Source: Phialophora verrucosa
Lineage: Eukaryota; Ascomycota; Eurotiomycetes; Chaetothyriales; Herpotrichiellaceae
DNA length: 64,000 bases
Direction: 5' to 3'
Assembly: GCA_002099365.1 (NCBI GenBank)
Contig: MSED01000001.1
Location: 2,170,001 to 2,234,000 of the forward strand
This document shows positions 11,189-22,526 of this stretch, in pieces (positions within the stretch are counted from its first letter, which is position 1; every line of letters starts with the position of its first letter). Made by a program: the position numbers and the translations under genes. The notes under the pieces are model-generated. The model was not told the DNA's origin. It was given only the letters and a program-made list of their open reading frames with translations, and did not search any database.

Positions 11189-12856
11189 ATGCCGTTCAGC
11201 TCTCCCTTCCCACCGTTGGACATCCCAAAATGCAACATTCTCTCCTACTTGTTCCCTGCTGGGAAGACACCGTCCAACAAACCGCTATGGATCGATGCAG
11301 CCGACCCCTCGCACAGCCTGTCGCCTGCCCAGATGCTGTCCTGGGTGAAGAGATTCGCTGTCGGCCTCGATCGACTCGGCGTCAAGCAGCAGCAGGCCGT
11401 CATGGTGTTCACGCCAAATCACCTTTATGTTCCGATGGCCTATCTCGCGGCTGCGGGGTCCAAGCGCTTCTTCACGGGCGCAAATCCCATTTATACGGTC
11501 AATGAGGTCGCCCATCAGATGAAGGCAATAGAGGCGGCCGTCGTACTCATCCATCCGACTTTACTCGAGACAGGCGCCGCGGCCGCAAAGCAAGCAAACA
11601 TCCCGGTTGACCGGCTTTTCATCTTTTCAGACTCCGAGCACCCGACCACGAATGGCATCAGAGACTGGCGATCCATTGTAGCTTCGGAGTCGGAAGCCGA
11701 GTCCTGGAAATGGGACCCGCTCGAGGGTGACGCTGCTCTGAAAACCGTGGCTGCCATTAATTTCTCGAGCGGAACCACGGGTCTGCCCAAGGGGGTGTGC
11801 ATCACTCATCGCAATCTGATCGCCAACTCTGCGCAGACAATCTTCAACAAATACAAGGACACCGAGTACTCGGAGCAAAACCCCGGCCCGGAGAGGTGGC
11901 TGGCCTTTTTGCCTCTCTATCACGCATATTCCCAGTTATGGACCATCAATATCGCGTGTCGCCTCCAAGTCCCAGTCTACGTCATGGCAAAGTTCGTCTA
12001 CGAGGACTTCCTCAAGTACATCCAGAAATACAAGATCACGACTCTGCAACTAGTTCCGCCGGTGCTTATTATGTTGGCGAAACGGCCTGAGACGGCCAAG
12101 TACGACATCAGCAGCCTCAAGCAGATCCTCTGCGGGGCGGCGCCGCTAAAGAGCGATCTGCAAAACGAGATTATGGAGCGGTTCAACGTGACGATCGTCC
12201 AAGGCTGGGGCATGACCGAGACGACTTGTGCAGGTATTATGATGCCGGGGATGACTAAGGATCTGACCGGGTCGATCGGGTACCTTCTGCCCAACACCGA
12301 AGCCAAGATGATCGACGAAGAGGGTAAAGAAGTGACTGCCGAAAACGAGCCCGGGGAGCTCTGGCTCAGGGGACCACAGATGCTCCTCGAGTACTGGAGG
12401 AACAAGGAAGCCACGACGGAGAGCAAGACGGAGGACGGGTGGTTCAAGACGGGCGACGTGGCCGTGCGGAAGGGTTCCAAGTGGTGGATCGTCGACCGGA
12501 AGAAGGAGCTCATCAAGGTCAACGGCCTGCAGGTGGCACCCGCCGAGCTGGAAGCCGTGCTGCTCGAACACGACGATGTCGCCGACGCGGCTGCCGTGGG
12601 CATCACCCTCCACGGCGAGGAGTTGCCGCGGGCTTATGTCGTCCTTCAGGAGCGAGCCAAGGGCAAGACAACCGAAAAGGACATCCAGGATTTCATCGCA
12701 GGCAAGGTGGCCAAGCATAAACGGCTAGCCGGCGGGGTCAAATTCATCGACGAGGTGCCCAAGCTGGCCAGCGGCAAGATCGTGCGCAAATTGATGAAGG
12801 AGTGGGCCAAACGAGACGCCCAAGAGATGGAAGGCACAGTGAAGGCCAGACTATGA
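11189..12856 (+). CDS. Acyl-CoA / 4-coumarate-CoA ligase-like enzyme (peroxisomal)
   Basis: Intronless 555-codon frame; I take the ATG at 11189 rather than the GTG two codons earlier. ANL-superfamily adenylating enzyme: the AMP-binding P-loop reads FSSGTTGLPKGV (about residues 190-203), followed by LPLYHAYSQ, the GWGMTET motif (about 335), the TGD adenosine-contacting motif in GWFKTGDVA (about 425), the IVDRKKELIK hinge, and the catalytic Lys near the C-terminus in LASGKIVRKL. It should activate a carboxylic acid as acyl-AMP and transfer it to CoA. The C-terminus ends in ARL, a permitted PTS1, so a peroxisomal location is likely. Convergent with the Zn2Cys6 gene. Substrate (aryl or fatty acid) cannot be read from sequence. 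Confidence 0.93.
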   Translation: MPFSSPFPPLDIPKCNILSYLFPAGKTPSNKPLWIDAADPSHSLSPAQMLSWVKRFAVGLDRLGVKQQQAVMVFTPNHLYVPMAYLAAAGSKRFFTGANPIYTVNEVAHQMKAIEAAVVLIHPTLLETGAAAAKQANIPVDRLFIFSDSEHPTTNGIRDWRSIVASESEAESWKWDPLEGDAALKTVAAINFSSGTTGLPKGVCITHRNLIANSAQTIFNKYKDTEYSEQNPGPERWLAFLPLYHAYSQLWTINIACRLQVPVYVMAKFVYEDFLKYIQKYKITTLQLVPPVLIMLAKRPETAKYDISSLKQILCGAAPLKSDLQNEIMERFNVTIVQGWGMTETTCAGIMMPGMTKDLTGSIGYLLPNTEAKMIDEEGKEVTAENEPGELWLRGPQMLLEYWRNKEATTESKTEDGWFKTGDVAVRKGSKWWIVDRKKELIKVNGLQVAPAELEAVLLEHDDVADAAAVGITLHGEELPRAYVVLQERAKGKTTEKDIQDFIAGKVAKHKRLAGGVKFIDEVPKLASGKIVRKLMKEWAKRDAQEMEGTVKARL

Positions 12857-13666
12857 GGTGTGAGCCAGCGACGTCCGCGAAGTTGATCACCCTACTTCTT
12901 CCGTCCGCACGCGGCTCATACGTACATACCCAGTCTTCATGTTGGAGACCACGCCACACGCTGTACCTTGTTGCCCGTGAGCCGCGTCAGACGCGTCACT
13001 GGGGTACATTCCCGATTGAATCTGTTGCGGCATGTTTACAGGAGATCCCCGGAATCACGGCACCGACGACTGAACAGAGCCTCTATGTCTAGCAGACAAC
13101 ACGATGGCGGTAGATCAGATCCCGCGATTCAACACCCGACCTTCTTTATTCGGACGAATCCCACATCTATATATCGATTCTGTCCGAGCCGGCAACGTCG
13201 GATATCTCGCGTGCCAGACTGAACACTTACCTAAGATTCAGGGACAGACAGCCAGAAAGATAGACACAGTCCAGCCATCAAACTGTGAATTTCGATATGA
13301 CGTTTTCGAGGGACGTGGCCCATCCAACTGATCGGTCTATCCTCCATAGCACAAAACAAAACAGCGCTCTCATCTAATTTGCATCCCCGATCTAGGTAGA
13401 TATCTACATATATATTATATATACCCCGAACTCTGCTTCATCCATTACGATTTCCGTTCAGGAAAGGGAGCGAGGCGGCTTTGACCTGGCACGTGGTCGA
13501 GCATCGAGGAAGCCTGGCTGAGCAGGGGGAAGCACGGCAGAGTACAAGGAGCGCGCCGGAGCCCTGGAGAGCCATAATGAGCGCTGGCCCTGACAATTCA
13601 TTGCAAGTCCCGAAACCCGATACTGGTAGAACTGAACACATCCCAGGCGCCCCTGATATGAGTGGA
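12857..13666. other. Intergenic between convergent genes
   Basis: 3' flanks of the ligase (plus) and the transcription factor (minus). A TA-rich patch (about 13396-13425) lies here. No gene seen. Confidence 0.5.
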
Positions 13667-16063
13667 CTACGGCCCTGAAAAGTCCAAGTCCCATGCTTGC
13701 ATGAGGTCCGAACCAAGGTTCAGAGCTCCGGACCATTGCCACTGGGTCGCACCAGTTGCCTTCCCGGGTTGTTGGGTATAGTCATTGGCCCAATCGACGT
13801 TTGGCAGTGCGACCACATTCCCCAGTGTCATGGTCAAAGTGTCGAAATCCAGAGGCTCGCCAATGTTATTGACGTTGTCCGGCACAATGCTCTGGTCGAA
13901 TGCCCGCTCGATGGGCCCAGCTCCGTGCGGAGCAGAGAACAGGGAAGAAGGGCCAATCGTGTTCCCACACCCGCCCAGACAGCGGGGCCCTTTCTTCCCT
14001 GGCGCGAGGGTGATTTCGCCAAAGCAGGGAATCGTGATCTTGCACCGTTGCCCTCGGTCGAAGCCATACGGACACGGCCCGTCGTGGTATTTTGCGCGCA
14101 GCAGCATCGCCAGGACGGTGACGGCCTGCTTTGCGACGGCATTGCGCGCGTCTTTGGCCGCCTCGCGCAGAATGTTGGTCGTGTCCGCCACGGAATTCCA
14201 GTCTGACTCGTTCTGCTCGAGGTTGGAGGACGATTGACATGCGTCATCCTGGCCCAGCAGGTGCAGGGTCATCAGCGTCGACATCATGAACGCCTGGAAG
14301 TCGACCGTCCTGCACATGTACGGATCTAGGCCGAGCTCGACCCGCAGAAGGCGGTAGGCCACGAGCGCGCGACGCGAGGACTCGACCGTAGTGTTGTACG
14401 AGAACTGCGTCATGCCTTTGCCGGAGAATTTCAGCATCAAGGGCAGATGCAGCAGCGCGCGGATGAAGTGGCGCAGGAACTGGGCCTCGATCCGCTGCAA
14501 GTTCTCTTGGCGCGTGTACTCGGCGAGAGGTGCCGCAGTCCACCACTGCGCGTCCATGTTGTTGAACAGATCTTCGAGCTCTTGGTCGATTTGCAGCGTC
14601 GGCAGGAGGGTGTCGTTGCTCAACTTCTGGTTCCGGTCGATGATTCGACCGATGATGGAGCAGATGGTGACGTAGAATTTGGTCGTGTTTTGCTTGTGTC
14701 GGTCGGGAACTCCTGTACCAGGTCCTCGGAGGTACGAGTCTGCAATGCCATACGGCAGACCGAGAAGCATGCTGATGTATCGATCTCGATAGCACACTGA
14801 ATGCCATGTCCTCATTGTCCGAGAACTCTCATCCTGTGGCGTGCTCGTTGTCTGGGCAGCAGTGGAGACATGGTGCAGGCCCACGCTGATCGAGTATTCC
14901 AGTGCCCTTCTCGAGAAGTTCCAGGCTTTCCGGAGTTTGCCCAGGTTGCAGTAGTATCTCGACAGCAAGATCATGCATTCAATCCCTGGAAGTGTTGTTG
15001 CGACCTCGTCGTTGAAAACCACAGCTTTCTCAATCGCAGGCAGGAAATGGGATCCTAGACCAGCGATGGCGGTGGGATCATGAAACGTCGAATCATGGAG
15101 CCGATCTCGAGAGAGTCTTTCCGCACTGATCAATGTCCACAGCAAGACTTTGGCAGTCTCGGCTGGATTGGGGAGACTCAGCTTATGAGACAGTTCCGAT
15201 CGCAGATCTACAATGTCTGTGTGATCGAACAGCTCGGGAAACCTGTGTGGTGAGAGCTTCCACCAGTCGTTGCTCAGTTCGACAAGAGTGTTGAGATCCG
15301 GTTCCGGTGGCAGAAGTGTCAGCAGTTCGAATCGTGTAGGATCAAATCTCGACATTTCTGTTCCTGTTCCTGATATGGGCATATCAGGCACGGAGGGGTT
15401 TGCTGTCCGTCCAATTTGTACGAGGATCTTGTTGTTGAATAGATTGAGCACAGGACTTTGTTCGGTGGCTTCCCAGGTCTTGGAGTGTGTTCTTGCTGGC
15501 TCGGTTGATCCTAAGCGTATCCCATCAATCTATGCTCCGTGGCGTGGTATACACATTCTCATACGCATACCTAGAAGAGCTGGTTCCGGAATCGCTGCCT
15601 GAACCTTCTGCTGAGGTGGGTCATTGAGAGACTCAGTTGTGGCTGGAGCATGCTCTCGTTTCTCGTTCTCAAGATATGTCTCTACAAAATCCTCCAGCCG
15701 GGCGACTCGTTCCCGAAGACTGTAGACGGCTGGCCTCGACCCATCGTTGTCGGTGTTTGACTTGGACGCCGAGTGGGCAATACGAGGTCCTGTGACTGGC
15801 ACCTTGTTTTGCTCAATGCAGTCAGTGCCACGAGCGTAACATTCCTTACACCTCGAGCTGCTTCCTTCGGCATATGTGCATTTCAGTTTACGACGTCGAC
15901 CTTGTGCAGCTTGAGATTAGCCTTAGCCCAGAAAAGACTCGGAGAGTTGCAACGTAGGAAGAGGAGTTAAGCTTTTACATTCATAGCAGCTTTTAGTGCC
16001 CTTGCGCAGTCTAAGAAGAGAACTCGCACGTCGATACTCAGGGACAACACCAGACTTTGCCAT
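13667..16063 (-). CDS. Zn2Cys6 fungal-specific transcription factor
   Basis: Three exons: 16063..15979, 15900..15571 and 15510..13667, giving 752 residues with introns of 78 nt (15901..15978) and 60 nt (15511..15570). The first intron splits the second zinc-binding Cys codon; splicing yields KSCYECRRRKLKC and then RCKECYARGTDC, a complete Zn2Cys6 binuclear cluster at about residues 25-56. A coiled linker follows (YSLRERVARLEDFVETYL), then the middle homology region of fungal regulators (IECMILLSRYYCNLGKLRKAW, SVGLHH, RDRYISMLLGLPYGI). It should bind DNA and regulate nearby genes. It sits among the acyl-CoA ligase, reductase, hydrolase and SDR genes, which makes it the obvious candidate cluster regulator (inference from position). 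Confidence 0.92.
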
Positions 16064-16865
16064 TGCCGCAACCAAAATCTTGACTAACTATGGCAGGCGC
16101 TTTGAAGATGGAAAAAAGGGAGATGTGATGACAATTTCCCGAAAACTTGTCCGGGCGAGCTGGGTTGGTTTTATTCAGCCTCGCCGTCGCTCAATACACC
16201 CATGGCGCGGAGGGGGATCCACCAGGGTTCCGTGGGTTTCGTCCGGGCTTGACAGTAATGCATGTAATCAGCCACCTCCAGGCCCAACGATTACTGATCA
16301 GGAATGACAACTACGGTAGTATTTCGCAGAGGTGCCAAGCTGCTACTGCCTACCTACTGTACCTAATAGAGACTTCTTTTGTTACTCTGATCCAAATACA
16401 CCACCTGGGGGCACGCGATACTTTTAGGCACCCCTATTGTGTACTTCAATTAGCTCTATCAGCTCTATAGGTGCTTCTAGCCATATTCATAACTATCTAG
16501 AGGCCTCCTGAAGGGTATTTAATGAGATACGTCAGAGTCCTTAATAGGGCTACCTGGGAGCGTCTATGGGTGCCTATTAATAAGGGATAAAATACTGATT
16601 GCGTAGATGTAAATCAATATGATAGACTCGAGTGGGTGTCACTTGGCACCCCCGCGAAGTACTCGCTGCCATCGGGAATATGTAACCCACGGAGCTCAGT
16701 ATATACAGCAAACCCGATGGAAAAGGTGCTCGCAGTATTTCCCGGCTTAGATGTTCAGTTCCGCGTGGGCAAACTCTTTGCAAAATCCTTCCAGCTGCGA
16801 CACAACGCGTTGTGTTATTGTAAAGAAAGACATTTCGTTCTATTGTGCTAGTCTATGCATTCATG
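16064..16865. other. Intergenic, TA-rich stretch
   Basis: Upstream region of the transcription factor and 3' flank of the reductase. From about 16310 to 16640 the sequence is TA-rich and stop-dense, with short repeated words (TAGGCACC, GGTGCC, CTCTAT), again suggesting a degraded repeat. No gene seen. Confidence 0.4.
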
Positions 16866-18105
16866 TCATTTCTTCTCTTGTTCGATCTCCAACAGCCGTG
16901 TGGCGGTATCGACCACAGTGTCTTCGAATGATCTGTAGATGTTGTCCCCGAACAACGCCTTCGCCTCCGAGTCATCCACTCTCAGTGGATGTTCGAGATC
17001 CTGCTCTTTGTTGGCCACAATTCTGACCGCCAGCACGGATTTGAGCCGGTCTTTCAGCTGAGGGAATCGTCTGTTCAAGATCTCCAGGGCCGTATGTGCA
17101 AAGAATGGCTCCGGGCTTGTCAGGAGGAGACGGCTGCTTTTGCCACCGCTCTCTACAACAGATCGCACATGCAGTTTGGCGAGGTCGCGAACGTCAATGT
17201 ATCCGTTGTACAGTGACTGGGTAGCATCGGCGGGTGGGTTAGGTTGGAGGAACGCGTTGTAGAAAAGGTCGGACGACATGTTGGTGTGGCCTTTAACAAT
17301 GGCATCCCGACCGACGTATTGCAGTGGAGGACCGAGAATCACAGGGCTAAAGCCAAAATCAGTTCAATAACCGGAGGAAGGGAGAGAAGAGAAGGGTATA
17401 TTCCAACTCACACTGAAAGAACTGTCACTGCAAACGAGGGCTTCTCTTTCTCGACAAAATCCCACAGTGCCTTCTCGGCCAGAGTCTTGCAGGTCACGTA
17501 GCTCACTGCCGGATGCTGCATCTGTACGGCGACCTTGGTATCAGCCGGGTTCCAGTCCGTGCTCTTCAACACTCTGCCGTCATAAGGCCCCATCACATCG
17601 TAAACGGTAACCATGCTGCCCGTGAAGGTGAGGTGCTTGAGGGACTTGGCATATTTCTGGGCTGCTCGGAACAGTTCGAGATTGCTGCTTCAATGTCAGG
17701 ACACGTTGTTTCCCACACCATCTGGAAAGAATCCTCACCCCTGAACGGCAGGCTCCAGGAAGTCTTTTTCAAAGTCGGTCCCTGCACCATCGGGAACAGG
17801 TGATGCTGTATGTATAATGTAGTCAAACTGTGTCTCCTTCAAGATCTTGTCGTAGGCGCCAGGGCTGGACATGTTTGGTACCGCGACTAGGTGGACTTTG
17901 TTTTGGAAATCTGGATGAGCCGTGAAGACGTCGGTGGCTTTTGCTTCGGAGCGAACGGTTCCCACGACCTTGAAAGAGTTCTATCGCATGTCAGACTGAA
18001 CAATACTGATCGTCGGGAACTAGGGAACATTCTCACATCCACGAGCTCTTTGAGGACGTGGGTCGCCAGAAAGCCGTTGGCGCCCGTGAGCAGAACTGTA
18101 GGCAT
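16866..18105 (-). CDS. NAD(P)-dependent dihydroflavonol-4-reductase-like oxidoreductase
   Basis: Four exons: 18105..18037, 17980..17739, 17687..17412 and 17346..16866, with introns of 56, 51, 65 nt; all phases agree and give 355 residues. Extended SDR (epimerase/reductase) features: N-terminal nucleotide-binding TGANGFLATHV, an IIHTASPV strand, the catalytic Ser in FTGSMVTVYD, and the Tyr/Lys pair in YVTCKTLAEKALWDF, which matches the conserved YxxxK-LAE pattern. Related enzymes (Gre2-type ketoreductases, cinnamoyl-CoA and dihydroflavonol reductases) reduce carbonyls with NADPH. It is transcribed divergently from the alpha/beta hydrolase across about 725 bp, so the two may share a promoter region. 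Substrate unknown. Confidence 0.92.
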
Positions 18106-18829
18106 TTTGAGACGTAATGAGGGTATACGAGTCTATGGCGATATGGAAGTGAACTCTGAGGAGGACGCTGTAGTTCAGCCGCTCCAATATATATGTTCCC
18201 ATCGCCGCTGCGGTTGAAGTTGTCTCGTCACCGAAACGAACCACACGAGACATACCTGGTAGTCGATTTCCAAACGCCGGATGAAAACTCGGCATACCTT
18301 GCTAATACTATATTCATTCTCCCTGGAAAAGGAGATGATATTACCAATATCGGTTGATTTCTTGTACAAATATCCTCTGCACACTCGATTAGTGAACGCA
18401 GCTCGTCCTTCAAACTCCACCATCTAGCCTTTTGACCCCTTGCCCTGTGTGTAGTTGAGCCTGACTACCTTGAAGGAGTATCGCATCTGCGTCATTTGTA
18501 TTTCATTTCATTCTTTCATCTCCTACCGGCAATTGTGATAAGATGAAACCGAGTTACTGATGGCACAAAATCCTCGCGGACGAACATTATTTCTTCCGAA
18601 GTCGCTTATCCGAAGTACCGGCCGAGACAAATTGTTTTCCTCCTGGCGGCTTTGCTATTGCAAAGCAAATTTTGGAGACATGGCGAATCAAACTCTCAAG
18701 GCTCCTCTGACAAAGGCACTAAAGCCCACGTAAAGGAAGCACACACGCACTCTCTCTGGCCGTTTGCCATTTTCTTACCAGACCTGCTCTTTACACAAGT
18801 CATTCGTTAAATTCCTCCGAACCCGAGCA
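18106..18829. promoter_or_regulatory. Divergent upstream region of reductase and hydrolase
   Basis: 724 bp between the start codons of two divergent enzyme genes, without a credible coding frame. By position it should contain both promoters; I did not identify a convincing Zn2Cys6 operator (CGG-N-CCG) and name none. Confidence 0.45.
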
Positions 18830-19924
18830 ATGCGCTCTCTCGGCCATTTTATTCTGTCAGTCCTCGCTTGGACCAACATTGTGGGAGCTCTCACCAACTT
18901 CGACGAGTGGGCACACCAGCGAGTTGCTCTGGAAGACGTGAGCATCCACTTCCGCTACGCCGGGTCTGGACCGCCAGTGGTGCTGGTCCACGGAAACCCT
19001 CAATTCAGCTTGACCTGGCGGACGGTTGGGCCTATTCTGGCCGATAACTACACGGTGATTGCGCTCGACAACCGTGGCGCCGGAGACTCTTCGATCCCTT
19101 CGGACGGCAACTACTCGGTCATGGCCTCCGCGGGTGATGTGAAGGCAGTCCTTGATTTTCTCAACGTCACCTCCGCCTTCGTGGTAGGCCATGACTTTGG
19201 GTCAGGCATCTCCACCGCACTGTCTGTCTCGTATCCGTCCCTCGTAAAACGGCTCGTCGTCTCAGAGTACGCGCCGCCTGGGTACGGGTACGAAGCTGCA
19301 CGCACCCCCGGCTCATATTGGGATTTGTACGCCAATTGGCAGCTAGCGTTCTTTTCGATTACAGACGCCGCCGAGTTCTTTATCTCCGGAAGAGAGAAGC
19401 AGATGCTGGAGTGGTTCTTCTACCACGGCAGCTACTCGGGCCCCACAAGTTTCAGCGAGGATGTCATCAACAGGTACGCCAGCTCGATTTCCAAGCCGGG
19501 ATTCCTGAGAGCAATGCTGGGGGCATACGATATCAAGAGCAACGACGCCGCGAACAGCTTTTTCGCGGGCACAATCGGACAGAATCCATTGCAGACACCA
19601 ACCTTGGCCATTGGCGGCGAGGCAAGCCTAGGACCATTTGCGCGGGCTCTGTGGGGAAATATCACGGGCAATCTCGAGACCGATGTTGTTCCCAAGGCGG
19701 GTCATTGGATAGGTAAGTATCCTGAGCTCTCTGTCAACTGTGGCTGACATTTTATGCGTCTAGCCGATGAGAATCCAGCCTGGGTGGCTGCGCGCATTCA
19801 ACAGTTTCTTGACGAAGAGCAAGATCCGCCACCGTCTGTGGATCTCTCGTACCTAACAGACAAAGTCACCCTGACCGTGGGCTATTTTGGAACCCTGGGG
19901 AACGCTGCCCTGGCAGGTTCGTAA
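18830..19924 (+). CDS. Secreted alpha/beta hydrolase, epoxide-hydrolase-like
   Basis: Two exons, 18830..19712 and 19764..19924, joined over a 51-nt intron with GTAAGT donor and TAG acceptor, giving 347 residues. I use the ATG at 18830 because it opens a hydrophobic signal peptide (MRSLGHFILSVLAWTNIVGA). The HGNPQFSLTWR oxyanion-hole motif, the nucleophile elbow GHDFGSG with Asp as nucleophile, and the catalytic His in KAGHWI (whose codons straddle the splice region) point to the Asp-nucleophile group that includes epoxide hydrolases and haloacetate dehalogenases. The GALTN/NYT/NVT/NIT sites could be glycosylated. It lies divergent from the reductase and convergent with the SDR. A C-terminal hydrophobic tail (GYFGTLGNAALAGS) may be a membrane anchor signal. 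Exact reaction unknown. Confidence 0.88.
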
Positions 19925-20262
19925 GTGCTGGGCCAAAAGAGTACTACAAGAATAGAACAAAAGCAGGGCACGCTCTAAACAATCCGGATGACGTCTAACC
20001 CACGAGACTATCAGGAATTTATTGCCAACCAGAAGCGGGCTCTCTCTCTCTCTCTCTCTCACATATACACACACACACATTCACACACATCATCCCTGGA
20101 AACTGAGGCGCGAGTATCTACGTCATAGACGCCGTAGGGCTTACGTTGGTCATAATATCAAGTGCATGAAATGTGTAGAGGAGACTCCAAGTCCCAATTG
20201 CCTATGTAGCTCCCAGGTCTGTCCACGTAGTCTGGATCTCCGAGTCCCTGGTCTTCCACGAA
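19925..20262. repeat. Short intergenic with TC/CA microsatellite
   Basis: Between convergent hydrolase and SDR genes. A (TC)10 run at 20041-20060 passes directly into an AC-rich run to about 20089. Nothing coding. Confidence 0.7.
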
Positions 20263-21748
20263 TTAGTAGGCAATGCCTGCAGCGCTATCAGCTGAAATCC
20301 TCACACCCATTTCAGAGAGACTGTAGACGCTTACCTCCATCCACAATCATGGCTTGCCCGGTGATGTTTCGCGAACCTGGGCCGGCAAGGAAGCTCACTA
20401 TGTCGGCGATGTCACTGGGGACCTGTCGAGGGTCAGCGGACCGTTAATGAACGCGGGACCTAGGGATCGGACGTGCCGAAGGTCTCTTCAACCCGCAACG
20501 AGCTTCGACGGATCTTGCAAACGCTTCACCCTTGGCCAGCCCTTGTTCCTTGGCCAAAGCTTCGTCGATTTGCTCCCACATCTATCATTCTCCGTGTCAG
20601 ATGCTTGCCATCCTGCGTGGCGCACGACAATTGGGCACTCACCGGAGTATCAACGGGGCCCGGACAGTACGCTTCAAATGGGAATGTCAGTGGAGGCGAC
20701 GTTGCTGACATTGAGACCTGTTTCCATACCATTGACCTGTAATGGTAGGAGCGTTCAGTCGCATTCGTTCAACGCCGTTGCGGGAGGTTCTTACATTGAT
20801 ATCATGTTCTGCCAAGTCGTAGGCCATGCTCTGAGTCAATCCGCGAACGGCCCACTTGCTGGCCGCATATGGCGTTGACCCATGTGACTGTTGATTTGAA
20901 AAGAGGGAGGACGTCAGCGAGAATGAGCGAGGAGGATGAGTCCGCCGAAGTGCAAGCACGCGGCCGTTGACGTACCGGTCGGTATGCTGCCAGAGAAGAG
21001 GCTCCGATGATGCGTCCCCCCTTACCTTGTGCGATCATCTGGCGGGCTTGACTTGGCTATTAGAATCGACAGTGCGGGAGGACCTGACACGACTTACCTG
21101 CTTCGCGGTAGCAGATGAATGTTCCCATCACGTTGACCTAGGCGCATCAGTGTTGCGAGTGGCAAGGATCCTCTTGGAGATTTCAGAAATGTCGCTTACG
21201 TTAAGAATGAGACTGAATTCGTCCAAGGTGGTGTCCATCATTGGCTTGGGGATGATGATGCCGGCATTGGCCACCATGACCTGAGTAGGATGGAGACTGA
21301 GCAGTTGATCGTGGGAGCTTTTCGTGGGAGAGAGATGAACCCACTGTGAGATCTCCCAGGACCTCGACCGTCTTTGTCACCATGTCTCGGACTTGACTTT
21401 CGTTGGTGACGTCGGCGACGAAGCAGAGACATTTTCGACCTGTATTAAGGCTATGTCAAACATGGCAGAAGATAGCGTGCCCAGAGCCAGATATGTTGCT
21501 GTGCCTCATCCTCAGCGATTAATGTCACCCACCTTTCTGCTCGACCTCTGCCTTGACCTGTTGAAGTGGCAAGGCTTGCTTGTCGAGGTCGTTGATCTGC
21601 TACCAAGTCAGGGTGTATCCATTTACGGTAAGATTTCCCCCAAACAGAGAGAGGAACAGACGGCAACATCCATGCCATCCTCGGCGAGTCTGAGAGCGAT
21701 GGCCTTCCCAATCCCCCTTGAAGCTCCAGTGACGATAGCAACGGGCAT
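20263..21748 (-). CDS. Short-chain dehydrogenase/reductase with twelve exons
   Basis: Reconstructed exons (minus): 21748..21662, 21596..21533, 21439..21345, 21280..21200, 21137..21098, 21046..20976, 20887..20795, 20736..20730, 20671..20643, 20581..20477, 20422..20335 and 20291..20263; sum 789 nt, 262 residues, every phase consistent. Classical SDR features: TGASRGIGKAIA cofactor motif at residue 7, VANAGIIIP, Ser in GASSLAAY, YAASK catalytic pair, INVNAYCPGPVDTP, and GQAMIVDG near the end. It resembles the diacetyl/acetoin-reductase-like SDR group and should reduce a carbonyl or oxidise an alcohol with NAD(P). Oddities: exon 8 is only 7 nt, and the intron 20423..20476 appears to begin with GC rather than GT. 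If either is wrong, the gene would contain a frameshift. Confidence 0.82.
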
Positions 21749-22526
21749 GGTTACCAAGGTATTATAGGATGATCTGGTGAGTCAGCATTGGACGAAATGG
21801 CCATGGGAAGAGGGGGTACGGGTGCAGGGGTAATCGTGCCTAATTCTTCTCACAACAGACCGAATTGTTTCAGTCCCAACAAGAGTCACGAGTGTCGTCT
21901 AATGTGCGAACCATTGACGTCTGGCCTCTATCTCGAGTTTTACATTCGGTTTGTGGTGTTGTATATAGCCGCGGGGCGATCCAGCAACTGCCAAACCTCG
22001 GAACGGGAAAAGGGGGATGATGGAGTGGAGTAACAGGTATCCGGTCAACCGATGTGCCACGGAGCTGTGTAGATCTATAATACAGGTGCATTCGTTACCT
22101 CTGTCACCCCGCATGTGAGGGTGTTCATCGCTTTGGCGACAGTCTATCTCTGGAGTTGGATGGACTTGTACCACAGCAGCAATGGCTCTCGGTAGGTGGA
22201 TGGATGAAGCTCCAAAGGTCAGGCGGGTTTGTGGTTCCAAGGTAGAGTGCTCAGTAGATATTTCTTCTCGGCAGACTCGTTGAATTTGTCTGGCTGTGGT
22301 TCAGACCTTCGGTCGATTGGAAAGCATCTGATCCTATTTTGTCAAGATGTTCGCCCACGCCCGTACCAACGACCTCATTGTCCGTTCATCATCGCGATCA
22401 ATCAATCGTGAAATCATTCATCTTCTGGGCCACTGGGTGTTTCGCTCTCTGAAAGACTGAAGGGTGCCGGCCAGTATTAATGCAACGCAATCCCAACCCG
22501 TAGACAAACTGGCCCTCGGCCGTCGG
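21749..22526. other. Intergenic, no clear gene
   Basis: Upstream region shared by the SDR (minus) and the CMD-like gene (plus). The missing 5' end of the CMD-like gene should lie in the right half of this stretch. No other feature seen. Confidence 0.45.

Noticed and set aside
15880..15978. Apparent loss of two zinc-binding cysteines in the transcription factor
   Set aside because: The missing residues are restored once the 78-nt intron splitting the Cys codon is removed.
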